A stretch of 64,000 nt of DNA from Gaertneriomyces semiglobifer (Eukaryota > Chytridiomycota > Chytridiomycetes > Spizellomycetales > Spizellomycetaceae), in the NCBI GenBank assembly GCA_025558075.1, contig JAHLKF010000001.1:992001-1056000 (forward strand), written 5' to 3'. Below the pieces are notes generated by a model, which ran no database searches, had not been told where the DNA came from, and saw only the letters and a list, made by a program, of their open reading frames with translations. The position numbers were made by a program, and so were the translations under genes. Of this stretch, positions 33,901 to 43,789 are shown one piece after another. Numbering within the stretch: the first letter of the stretch is position 1; each line of letters opens with the position of its first letter.

Positions 33901-34319
33901 AGAGGTGTTGTGTTCAGGTCTCCGCCATCATAAATCTCAACAAAATCCCAACCGCATTCCGTGTGAAAGTCTTCAAATTCAAGCTTCGAAATGATGTCAA
34001 TAAACGAGTATTCAAGGAGCCAGAAGGCTGCACGAACCTTGATCACGGTTCCGGGTGGGCTCCTGATGACCCATCCACACGCTGTATTGTCTGGGTACAC
34101 TTGATACTGATCGGGTCCAGAAACTTGTATAATGCCTTCAGGAACTTCTGGACCTATATTCGCGACTCCTCGACATACTCCGGAACTCGGGAAGGAAGGT
34201 AGTGGTTGCGCACGCGATTGAAGGGTGATATGTCCATTTGAAGCCGTATTCGAACAATAGCACAGATGCAGACAAATGAGTATATACAATAAGACCCACA
34301 GAGTGACAGTTCTATACAT
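30953..34319 (-). CDS. Attractin-like type I membrane protein: CUB - Kelch propeller - PSI - TM
   Basis: Predicted cell-surface receptor. Exons: complement(30953..31258, 31319..31911, 31982..32077, 32130..32492, 32549..32881, 32942..33106, 33165..33323, 33372..33444, 33508..33572, 33633..33701, 33758..34319); 927 aa. Order: signal peptide (1-25, LWVLLYILICLHLCYC); CUB domain (about 49-185, with CGWVIRSPPG, CGWDFVEIYDG, GFRARFKV); a short Cys-containing linker; Kelch repeats (about 212-545: LLVYGGVADT, VYVVGGILDN, LHLVGGYRYGT, LFAFGGTDGF); a PSI cysteine knot (about 548-593, CNNFYDCGDCTARPYCNWCG); a beta-rich segment; one TM helix (about 720-742) and a cytoplasmic tail of about 185 residues. 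This is the order of animal attractin/ATRNL1, without the C-type lectin and laminin-EGF parts. Ligand unknown. Confidence 0.85.
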
Positions 34320-34389
34320 GTTTGGCGACAGCCTGTAAATGCACGAGCAACTACAGGAAAGTGCTGCAGCCTGGTTTGGTTCGTAAGGA

Positions 34390-35304
34390 CTATTTACAAA
34401 CGCGCTGCGCGACAGGCTCCGCAAACATGTCACAAAGTTCTTGAAGACTAACCACTCTGCCCAGGAATGCGGTACGACTGCTGGGAATGGGGCTAGGAAG
34501 CATGCGGAGATAGAGCGGCAGACGAAATTCATCCGTTGGCATCAAGCGGTGTGCTGGACCCCAATATTGGATTAAATGTTCCGGTTCTCGCACGTCGTCC
34601 CCTGTATCGGTAACAAATGGAATCGGCGATTGAATAGATGGGTACGGAGGGGGAGGAGAATTAAACTCTGACGGCTCATGAGATTTTCTCTGGTGGAGAG
34701 ATCGTGAGCAAACCAACCCAAACGAACTGAATTAGTACATCACCGCGGCATACCATGTGCCGCCTGTCACTGCTGAAATACAAAAGATATTCACGCGCTG
34801 CGACAACTCGGAATGCCCTTTTCCATGCAGTCGCATTGAGATGTGAGCGCAAGTCATCCTGTTGAATGATTAGGTACCATGACACACCTTGGAACTTGTG
34901 ATGCCCGGAAGCTTTCTGCGACATAAGTTTCAAAGCGAACAGGAAACTCCAACGTTGTATCAAAATCATAGACCCAGTGTGTTGCGTTCGTTTTAGTTAC
35001 GACAAAGACGTGGTAATCCCAAATGATCCGCCCTTCGGGATCCTTACCCGCCCGTTGGCGGTGCATTTCCACCTATACCGCGTTCAATAGGGTGCAAACA
35101 TTTATTTGCCGTAATCAGAGCATCAGCGCTACGCACCCATCCTATCTCACTGGAGACGAATACGACATATGTGCCTAGGAAGTCGAATGTGTCCCTTTCT
35201 GTTGCGGATTTCTCGCGGATAGTTTCGCATAGCTTGTAGGCATTTTCCTCACAATAACATGCTGTATACGTAAGTGTTTCTCGAGCAAGTTCCGAGTCTG
35301 TCAT
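34390..35304 (-). CDS. NTAQ1: Protein N-terminal glutamine amidohydrolase (WDYHV family)
   Basis: Deamidates N-terminal Gln to Glu, feeding the Arg/N-degron pathway. Exons: complement(34390..34689, 34754..34858, 34896..35072, 35137..35304); 249 aa. The Cys-His-Asp triad lies in ACYCEENAYKLCETI, the namesake IIWDYHVFVV and HWVYDFDTTLEFP; AFRVVAAREYLLYFSSDRRHM and PPPPYPSI complete the fold. Exons 1, 2 and 4 have clean signals. The step from exon 2 to 3 needs a 37-nt intron (donor GTTCCA), or a 46-nt GC-AG intron ending exon 2 at FR, or a sequence indel; see findings. N-terminal Gln amidases are scattered in fungi and absent from budding yeast, where NTA1 does the related Asn/Gln work. Confidence 0.88.
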
Positions 35305-35423
35305 GGTAGCTATCTTCGTGTGGACGCAACTGTGGGCTGGTGCGTCGAAGGCCCATTGTTGAGACGAGGAAAAACAGAGAGCAATGCTGCTCAACAGCCA
35401 ATCATTGCGCGTCACGCTTTATG

Positions 35424-35888
35424 TCACGAACTGCTCAACATCTTCTCCAGATTAATACCCACTATGTACACTATAGGCATCTCTGAAGCCTTTTTCATAC
35501 CTGAAATGGATTTTACAGTCGCAGGTATCGACGCACTGAATCTTGAGCGCATCTTTTACAACATACCAAGTGCAAAGTACGCCAAAGAAGGACTATACGT
35601 CCAGACCGGCGTATCAACAGTGATTGATTCACACATCATCACATAACTTCTGCTGTACACAATTAGCATCCAATACTTATGCGTCTGAGCTGCGAACACG
35701 AAAGAAAACATCGTCCTTATGATTCGCTGTGGATTCTCCAGCGACCACATCGTCACCAGCCTTTTTTCGTAGTGATCATTCAGCGCATCAAAATCTGCGT
35801 AGCTGGTACTGGTGCCAGCAAACTTTACCACTTGCCTAATGGTGACAGCTGAACACGCAATACAGTTGAGGTTCTCATAAACGACCAT
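35424..35888 (-). CDS. Small protein of unknown function
   Basis: Two exons, complement(35424..35500, 35567..35888), 132 aa, with a GTATGT donor and TTTCAG acceptor that keep frame. It begins MVVYENLNCIACSAV, is rich in aromatics, and has mildly hydrophobic stretches (TMFSFVFAAQTHKYWML) without a clear transmembrane helix. No family recognised. It lies 119 bp upstream of NTAQ1 and 96 bp from the peroxidase stop on the same strand. The opposite strand also has an open frame, but that one lacks splice signals. Confidence 0.4.
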
Positions 35889-35984
35889 GAGCTAACGTCT
35901 ATTTACCAGCATCATAAACACAAAGATACAATTAAAACAAAAACATATCGTATATCGGAAGTGGCAGTCACGGAGGGCGCGATT

Positions 35985-37087
35985 CTATAGTTTGGGTTTT
36001 TGTGCTTGAGCGGGAGCGACGGGGGCGTTTCCAGGGTCGTTACCGCGCGGTACGCCGAGGTCGACGAGCTTGCCAAATGCAGCCGCAAAGTCCTTGAAAA
36101 ACACGTCCTGATCCTTGGCATAAAGCTTGGCGTATTTTGCAAATTCCGGATCCCAAAGAACGGCCATGTCAGCGGGGAGCATCATTAATTCGTCATCTTC
36201 ATCAACGTATTGGAGAGGGCCGTCCCACTTCTTCTTGCGCCAATCCACGGTCGTTAGCAGTTTGAAGTACTGGTTTGAGAAGCGTGTTGGGGTATATGTC
36301 CAGGCTGTTGAGTAAATGTGTTAGATTGATCAAGAAACCACGCTCTCCAGTCCCATCCACCGCATTACACATGAGCTAAGGAACTATATCTCGTCCGAAC
36401 AAGTCCAGCGAATCCGCGGCATAAACGTATGAAGCTTAATCCGCCATCAGATATTCAAGCAGCTCATCACCCCTGGTGATTGCCTGCATCCAACTGCCAT
36501 TCATGACACCCACATCGTCATGACGCCGCAAAGAAAGACACATGACACTTACGTCCTGAATAACCTGAACGGTCAGAATGGCAACGACCGACTGCGTGCG
36601 CACCAATCAAGGCAACTATTTCACGGTCATTGAAGCCCATTCTGTAGAAGATCTGGCGGACATGGTCCTGGCCACGAGCGGCATCGGGAAGACGACCATT
36701 CGGTGGGACGTCCTTCGCAGTCAAGTTCTTTGGGTCCTTGTCAGTTCTGCCAGGCTTCCAAGGAATGACGGGTCCACCCATTGCCTCAACGGCCACACAT
36801 CCAGCAAGGGTCCAAAGGTCTGCGTACGAAATCCAGGGATGCTTCTGTTTTACTGGCTCCAAGAACGCACGAGCATGCTCGAGACCAGCGTTGGCACCGT
36901 CCTGAGCCTCAGGGTTGAAACGCATGGTTGCTCCATTGGAACCACCTGTTCTCGAGTGCTTGTCATAGGTGCCGGAGGCGTGCCACGCTAGACGGATGAA
37001 CACTGGAGCTACAGACCCGTCATCGTACTCGGGCTTTTTGAGGATGGCCTTGATGTCCTCACGCACCTGGTCGTAGTTTCCAGACAT
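35985..37087 (-). CDS. Class I haem peroxidase (cytochrome c / ascorbate peroxidase type)
   Basis: Reduces hydrogen peroxide using cytochrome c or a small reductant. Exons: complement(35985..36304, 36553..37087); 284 aa. The distal site [13 protein letters not shown] contains Arg-Trp-His; the proximal His is in [14 protein letters not shown]; and the Trp that carries the radical in cytochrome c peroxidase is present in [47 protein letters not shown] is the usual C-terminal half. There is no N-terminal targeting extension, so it is probably cytosolic, unlike yeast CCP1. The 248-nt intron is the longest in the window. A TATA box lies 87-96 bp upstream. Confidence 0.93.
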
Positions 37088-37173
37088 CTTTAACAGAGTA
37101 TATACTAACTGGTAATAAAATTATTGCCAGGTTTTACGGTGGAAGAAGACGAGGGGAAATTTTGTGGTGGGGT

Positions 37174-37183
37174 CCTTTTTATA
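37174..37183 (-). promoter_or_regulatory. TATA box of the peroxidase gene
   Basis: TATAAAAAGG on the minus strand, about 90 bp before the ATG and followed by a pyrimidine-rich leader. Confidence 0.6.
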
Positions 37184-37476
37184 GGCTGGCGCCGGTTTGC
37201 GTTGGCGTTTGTGACTAATAATAACCCGATTTTACCCGCGTGGCTCCAATTGGCTGCGGACATGAGTCGAGTCGCTAATTTTGGGCACACGCGCTGCGTT
37301 ATTATTAACCTTTGTTGGCAATTCAACCGAGGCAGCCTGATTTAGCACATGACAGTAGGGCGGCACAGTCACATTACGCGGTGGAGATAGATGGAAATTA
37401 CCCGACATTGATGCGACTTGCATGCGACTTGACTCACTTGAGTCCTCCGGTCACATGTGCCAATGGCCGTTGGACA

Positions 37477-40382
37477 ATGACTGTGCCGCTGATTACAAAC
37501 CCCCAAGTCCGACCCTTTGCACTTTCGACGCGTCCACTGGACGTTGGATGCTCGCTGCCAAACGCGGTATACCTTCGCAGTGAACAAGCGGAAATGGCTG
37601 CGACAGAACTAGCAGATGCTGCATCGTTGGCCGCTTTGGTGGTTACTTCGTTCACTCACAAGCGTGATGATGCGGACGAAGTCACCAACGCCGAAGATGA
37701 TTCGCCTGCACAGTTGTACCACGGTCAAGGCACCGCAACATTCGCATCCGGCAACGTGTATAGCGGCCCGTTCGTCAACGGTTACATGACCGGCTCGAAC
37801 GGCACATACACGTGGTCCGATGGCGTCAAGTATTCAGGTGACTTTTTGAAGAATAAGATTGTCGGCAGCGGTGTTTACGAGTGGACGAATGGATGTAAAT
37901 ACGAAGGGCAAGTGGAGAATAGCCTTCGGCACGGCAAAGGCATATTTGTGTGCGAAACAAGTTCTTCACGCTACGAGGGTGACTGGCAAAAAGGCATTGT
38001 TCATGGACATGGGAAGCTTCTCTATGATGGAGGTTCCTATTATGAAGGGGAGTGGCGTGATGGGATGAAACATGGAAAAGGGGTGATGATGTACGCTTCG
38101 GGTAGTGTTTATGACGGTCAATGGGAGTCAAATCTCAAAAGCGGCCGAGGAACAATGCGATGGGCTGATTGTACCTATGAGGGGGAATGGAAGGTGAGTT
38201 GCCTATAATATGGCCGAACATTAGTGTTTTTGGCCCATCATGGCGAGGCGATTAGCAGACAACTCAATCTGGATGTATGGAGGAGCAGTAAATGGGAGTG
38301 CACCCGTGTCCCTTTCTCACTCATTTTCGTTTGCAGAACGGATTGCCGAACGGCCACGGCACACACGTATGGAGTCTTCGCGGAAAGGCTCAGGCGCATC
38401 AATTCCCCATGCGCAACAAGTACATTGGACACTGGCTTGATGGGAAACGCGACGGTTATGGCGTCTTTCAGTATGCGAGTGGCGCATTATATGAAGGCGA
38501 GTGGAAAGACGACATGAAGCATGGCCACGGGAAATACGTTTCCGAACATGGGCGATATTATATCGGGTCCTTTCAAAACGACCGTCCCGTAGGCACTATG
38601 CCCAAGTATCAGAATGGTGCGCGATTGGGCATCCGTAGTAGAGAACGGTTGTTGATGTCACTCCAGCTGACCATGACCGTATCATGAATTTAGACTGCCC
38701 TTACGTATTCCCATTGCCTTCACCAGCTGCTAGTCCAGAAGATGAACTCAAAGACATCAATAACGTTATTCTTCGCTACATCGTCTCCTTGCGTCAAATA
38801 TATACATACTACGCAACCCTTGGTCGCACAACTGCGGAGCTGGACGATTCCGGGGCGCTAACACGACATCAACTATTGAGGTTCCTAAGGGATTGTGAGT
38901 TGACGCACAAGGACATTACGGTCGCAGCTATGGATCGGGCATATGCCGTGACTTACAAACAAGATCCCGTATTCCAGGACAGATATGAGCGACCACATGA
39001 TCCGCATGCCCGATTTATTTTATTCGATTTCTTGACGTATCTGCTGAGGATTGCACACCTGCTTTACGAAGGCGAACAAGACTTGAAAGTTCATGATAAG
39101 GGAATTGCAGGAGAAATAGCGCAATTGATCAAATACGATGTTCTTGAAAAGGCGCGTACGTTTCCGGAAGAGAATGAAGGTTCTACATCGGCAGCTGCGA
39201 AAACGTGGAAGCTACAGCTACTGTACGACTTGGAGAAGGAAATAGGGGAGCGCCTTTACAACTTATATGCGGACTTATCTAATAAGCGCTATGAATGCGG
39301 AGCAACAGCTAGTTATCGAGACGTGTTGCTCATGCTACAGGATTACGGGTTGTTGTCACAAACATCTCTCACCGTTGATCGCGTACTGAATGTGTTTGTT
39401 TCAACAACGCCCCCAATATTTTCCAGTGGAGACTACAATCTCGAGCATGAACTGGTACCCTGCGAATTTCTCGAAGTACTGTTTGAATGCGCGGTGCTCA
39501 TACAAGAGGAGTTTTGGACGGAAGTGGTTGTGCCAATTTTGAACGGTGACGCCCCAGCCACTGCAAAGTATGTCTTATTCAATGAAGTCGTCCAAGCGAC
39601 CCCAATAAAACCCGATGTGCATGTTGTACCGCCAGCTGTCACAGAAGATAGTATACCTGCGACCGCCACCGCAACGACATTACCGCCAACACCCTCCGCG
39701 CCGTTACCGGCAGCCTCAGCATCTGCTCCGGCTCACGCGAACATCACACCCGCTGCGAAACAACACGAGCGCGCCAACGACGGTGGAAAGCACCTCCCTC
39801 GCAAGGCTCGCCTTAACACACTTTCTCAGGACTCCATTGACAAAGAGAAACCTCGCAACCGCGACGGAAAACATGGAGAAGGACAAGGTGATTCTGATGG
39901 CAAGAAAAGCAAAGCGCGATCGGGTGGCTTGAGGGGGAAAGATACCGGGTCGACGCTCTCTATAAATGCGGAGAAGGAGGGAGACGGGAAGAAACTGAGT
40001 AAGGACTCTGCGCCAAGAGGTGATGCCATAGAGGGTCCTGTAATGGCACTCAGCGAGCGATCTTTGGTTACGGCCTCGCCGACTGCGTCACAGAGCCAGT
40101 TGGATGCCACCAGTGGTCTTTCAGCTGAAAGCTCGATGGACAGCACGTCAACTACTGTTGCCCCACAAAATTATGAAGAGCCGGCTTTGGATCCGCAGGA
40201 ACAAGGTGAGCTTTTGTTATTGTAGCCTTGTTGCTGCCCGTATTTGCTAGGACATCGGTCTTATTTGTCCTTTTTTCCTAGTGATTCGTTTTAAGAAGGC
40301 CGTGCGAGCAGTGTTTGAGAAACTTTTGGCGGAACACGAAGTGCGACAACGTAGAAGAACACTCGGCGACAAGGTGGACTAA
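37477..40382 (+). CDS. RSPH10B: Radial spoke head protein 10 homologue B
   Basis: Axonemal MORN-repeat protein of the flagellar radial spoke. Exons: 37477..38193, 38337..38588, 38642..40205, 40282..40382; about 877 aa. MORN repeats (about 85-320) include YSGPFVNGYMTGSNGTYTW, YEGDWQKGIVHGHGKLLYD and YEGEWKDDMKHGHGKYVS. The NGHGTHVWSLRGKAQAHQFP and MRNKYIGHWLDGKRDGYG segments track the human protein closely. The C-terminal helical part (LRYIVSLRQIYTYYATLG, QLLRFLRDCELTH) and the last exon also match. Two long frames are joined by a 53-nt intron (38589-38641); taken as two genes, the second would lack homology-based start support. A disordered Ser/Lys-rich linker lies at about 680-830. Start could also be 37411 or 37594. 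Confidence 0.9.
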
Positions 40383-40425
40383 GCAAACGTATATTTACAT
40401 AGCATATTTATTTAAGTATCAAAGA

Positions 40426-41911
40426 TTACTTAACTCCTCGGATAGCCTTAGTTACTGCTGCACCCGCCAAAAAGTACACCACACACATTGCGAAAACAAC
40501 TTTGTAGCCCAAGCACTGCACGCCCAATTCCTCACCTTCTTTCTCACCCCAATCCCTCACAATCCCAGCCACAGGCATTGCGACTATTTGCGGCAATACC
40601 AACGCACTGTGCCAAAGACTCATGTCCTTAGCTACGTCGCCATCACTAGGCAGCACATCCATCAACATTGCAAACTCAACACTAATGAAAGGCCCATAAG
40701 CAACTCCGAAGATGGCGGAAGCCAGAAGCGCAAGCGGAAAAGTGTGGACAGTATTGAGAAGAACAACGGTGATAACCATGAAGACGGTGGACGTGTATAC
40801 GATTCGTTTCCGGTGGGTTGAGGGAAGAAGTAGGGCGGAAAGGGGTGAAAGAGTGAGAAGAGGAATGAGACCCAATGAAACTGCGCGGGTAGGCGGGAAT
40901 GGGGACGACACGCAGTCGCTTATCCAGCTGTAGCCATTCAAGATTAAGATAGCGGGCGTTTGATGAATGGAGCACGCGGCTTACTTACAACTGCATAAAC
41001 TGCTGTATCGTCGCAATCCCCAATTGGAACAGGAAGCGACTCACAAATACCAACATGAAGTCTCGGAATTCCCATAATGGACTCACAAGTGCCACCAGAA
41101 ATGGTTTCCACTCAATCGGAGGATGCGTTTGTATGAGATAATGCTTCTCGGGTTCGTGGGGACCAAGACGTACAGTTATGGCGGTGGAAACAGACACAAT
41201 GGTGATCATGAGCATATATAACTTGACGTTGCCGAGTGTGTCCGCGAAGATGCCGATGATGGCACCGAAGAGATACCCACTCAAGTTGGCGCCTCCCATA
41301 ATTGCGGATACTCGTGCTTTTTGTTCAGCTGGGGTGATATCAGCTACCAGTCCATTGAAAGGAACTGATGCAACAATGGTTGCGGCAGTAAGGCACGCAT
41401 AAGCAATCACATAAACCCACAGCGCATCTGTTGGCCATAGTAGTAATAAACTGCAGCACATCCCCACGCTTCCCACAATGATCCATGGATGCCGTTTACC
41501 AAAGCGACTGTTGAACCGGTCGTTCAATGCTCCGAATATTACAGCAAAGAATAAGTTGAGGATGCCGGAAATCAGAGTGACGAGTGAAAGGGCACTGCCC
41601 TTATTGGAATTTCCGGCGATGGCGGCGATGTGGGAGGGAAGAATAACGATGGACACGAGAAACCAGTACAGTTGGTAGCCAAACCAGAAAGCATTGAGGC
41701 AGACTATCTGATACAGAGTGAGGTGAGGTTTTCCGCTTAAAGATGTGGGGCTCGGGAGAAGAGCTGTTGTGTCGGATTCTGGAAAGTGGCTGCCGTCATC
41801 GGGATTCACTGAAACCCGGGTTTTCGGATGTTGCCAACCAAGTGGACCAGCCTCTGACCATTCTTCTTCTTCTATTATGTCGTTAGTGGAATCTGCTACC
41901 TCTGTGGCCAT
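40426..41911 (-). CDS. Major facilitator transporter, SLC45/GPH-like
   Basis: Twelve-helix sugar-type transporter. Exons: complement(40426..40927, 40989..41911), joined QQFMQF|WISDC; 474 aa. A Glu/Ser-rich cytosolic N-terminus (1-60) precedes TM1 (YQIVCLNAFWFGYQLYWF). The MFS loop 2-3 signature appears as FGALNDRFNSRFGKRHPWII, and the second half has VEFAMLMDVLPSDGDVAKDM and LVLPQIVAMPVAGIV. The closest family pattern I know is the SLC45-type transporters found in actinobacteria and some fungi. Its gene stop is 44 bp from the RSPH10B stop. Substrate unknown. Confidence 0.85.
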
Positions 41912-42002
41912 GGTTCCATCGTTTCCTTTGCAAATGAGCTTGAAAACATAACGACGTTGGGGGCGCGTGTGTTGCTTCTAGAACCAGGTTTAGATCAAGA
42001 CG
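41912..42002. promoter_or_regulatory. 91-bp bidirectional promoter MFS / SMYD
   Basis: Only 91 bp separate the two divergent start codons, so both genes must share a core promoter region. No TATA seen. Confidence 0.5.
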
Positions 42003-43625
42003 ATGCAGGGAAAGGCACATCGAAATTACCGCCAAAGAAAGGCCAGTTCCGACTCAGAGGACGATGAAGAGGTAGTGGTTGTGGCTCAGAGGCCACCGTC
42101 TGGGCAGAAGAAGAATAGGGTCGTCCTACCTGTCCATGAAGTGCCTCAACATGACGCCGCAAACATGAAACCAGTGATCGAACCGAGTAGACCAGAGCAA
42201 GTGCCAGGCAGTGAAACGTTTGTTGCGGGTACCGAAGTCCCGCTGCATTTGCGTACATGTTCCTCCCGTGGCCGAGGAATCTTTGCAGTCTCGACAATAT
42301 CCCCTGGTACTACCTTAATTACAGAGCAAGCTTATGCCTCTGTTCTCGACGACCAGCACCTGCTCACTCACTGCAGTTCCTGTTTTCAACCTCGCCCGAG
42401 CTTTCGTTGCTCTAAATGTGCGCTGCTGCGTTATTGCTCGCAACAGTGTCAACGTGTGGATTGGACCGTGCACCGACAAGAGTGCAAAGTGCTCCTGAAA
42501 GTACCGAGTCCGAAACTTGCGACTACTAGTTTCCGTGCAATATGCAGAATCCTAACACGACGCTTTCTCGATTCTGGTTCCTTTACGAATGTTGAAGCAT
42601 TGGAATCTCATCGCCAAAAGCGCTCGCCTCAGCAGATAGAGCAGTTCGCCCAAATGGCCGCACTGATCGTTCGCTTAATGGAAGGTACCAACACTCTGTC
42701 TCCTTCAGAAGTGCTTTCTTTAATCTGCCGGTATTCGTGTAACGCCATGGCTATTTCTGACGAATCGCTCGCCAACATAGCTGGGGGAATTTTCCCAACA
42801 TTGTCACTCATTAACCATTCTTGTCGCCCTAACGCTGCCATCGTATTCTCTGGATCGACGGCTGTGTTGAGGAGCATCCGTCCTATTGCACCAGGAGAAG
42901 AGATTTTGCAAAGCTACACAGAAATTTCCGAACCACCGTACGTGCGACAACAGGAGCTGAGTGAAGCGTACTTTTTCAGATGTGACTGCACTGAATGCTG
43001 GAGGGGGGAAACGGAATTGGATTCCAGAACCACTTGCAAATGTCGACAGCCCGGATGTGAGGGAATTGTCAACATTTCCGAGCCCTTGATCGACCCTAGA
43101 TGTAATGTACACGGGCTGTTGTCTCCTTCAGAAGTACAAGACCTTGAAGAGGCCCTTGCATTTCAATTACAGTTGTATCAGCAAGCGGTAGATTGCCGTG
43201 AGCATAACCCAGATGCGTCGCTCGTGAAAGCTGAGGAATGTCTAGCGTCTCAGGAGTTGCTGTACAGTCCTCTCAGTCCTGGCTTATTGCGCACGTTGCG
43301 GCTCCTGCATGACTTGTATCTTTCCGAGCAACGTTTTAGTGAGGCGTATGCCACAACGACAAGGCTATTTCTCATCTACCAGGATCTGTATCGCGACTAT
43401 TACCACCCAATAACGTCTATCATGGCACTTATGCGATTTAAACTGGCTTCAATGGAAGAGTGTCCCGTAGGGCTTTGGGAGGCGTTAAGGATTGGCGCCG
43501 AGGCATTGACATTATTGGAAGTTACGCATGGAAAGAAGCACAAGCTATATGCTGAATGCAGCGAGACGATTAAAAGTTTAGAAATGCACCTGATGAGCAC
43601 CTATAAAACGGAAGCAGATACATAA
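42003..43625 (+). CDS. SET and MYND domain protein (SMYD family)
   Basis: Predicted protein-lysine methyltransferase. Single exon, 540 aa. N-terminal acidic tail (1-75); split SET domain starting with SSRGRGIFAVSTISPGTTL; MYND zinc finger (about 124-161: CSSC, FRCSKC, YCSQQCQ, HRQEC); SET core with SLINHSCRPNAAIVF (NHSC, SAM-binding) and IAPGEEILQSYTEI; post-SET cysteines FRCDCTEC, then CKCRQPGC; and a C-terminal TPR-like helical region (about 390-535), as in SMYD1-3. All catalytic and zinc ligands are present. The in-frame basic MQGKAHRNYRQRK start is the first ATG after the shared promoter. Confidence 0.93.
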   Translation: MQGKAHRNYRQRKASSDSEDDEEVVVVAQRPPSGQKKNRVVLPVHEVPQHDAANMKPVIEPSRPEQVPGSETFVAGTEVPLHLRTCSSRGRGIFAVSTISPGTTLITEQAYASVLDDQHLLTHCSSCFQPRPSFRCSKCALLRYCSQQCQRVDWTVHRQECKVLLKVPSPKLATTSFRAICRILTRRFLDSGSFTNVEALESHRQKRSPQQIEQFAQMAALIVRLMEGTNTLSPSEVLSLICRYSCNAMAISDESLANIAGGIFPTLSLINHSCRPNAAIVFSGSTAVLRSIRPIAPGEEILQSYTEISEPPYVRQQELSEAYFFRCDCTECWRGETELDSRTTCKCRQPGCEGIVNISEPLIDPRCNVHGLLSPSEVQDLEEALAFQLQLYQQAVDCREHNPDASLVKAEECLASQELLYSPLSPGLLRTLRLLHDLYLSEQRFSEAYATTTRLFLIYQDLYRDYYHPITSIMALMRFKLASMEECPVGLWEALRIGAEALTLLEVTHGKKHKLYAECSETIKSLEMHLMSTYKTEADT

Positions 43626-43789
43626 TTCTCGAGCTACGCCTACAACGCTGCTCCGCATGGTTCCCGCTACGGAGGACACGACGCTAGAAGCATGGAAGCA
43701 TCAAGAGACCCCGATGTATTTAAACGCTCACCACCGCTCTAATATTGACAGGCTCGCTCAATCTATCGTCAACGGGACACATGAGAAAT

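Noticed and set aside
35320..35646. Plus-strand frame of 108 codons
   Set aside because: Lies across NTAQ1 exon 1 and the small minus-strand gene, without splice support.
36578..36991. Plus-strand frame of 137 codons
   Set aside because: Exact antisense of the peroxidase catalytic exon.
38684..40225. Separate gene starting at the ATG at 38684
   Set aside because: Coding similarity continues upstream of that ATG (VDVTPADHDRI) and joins the MORN exon through a short intron.
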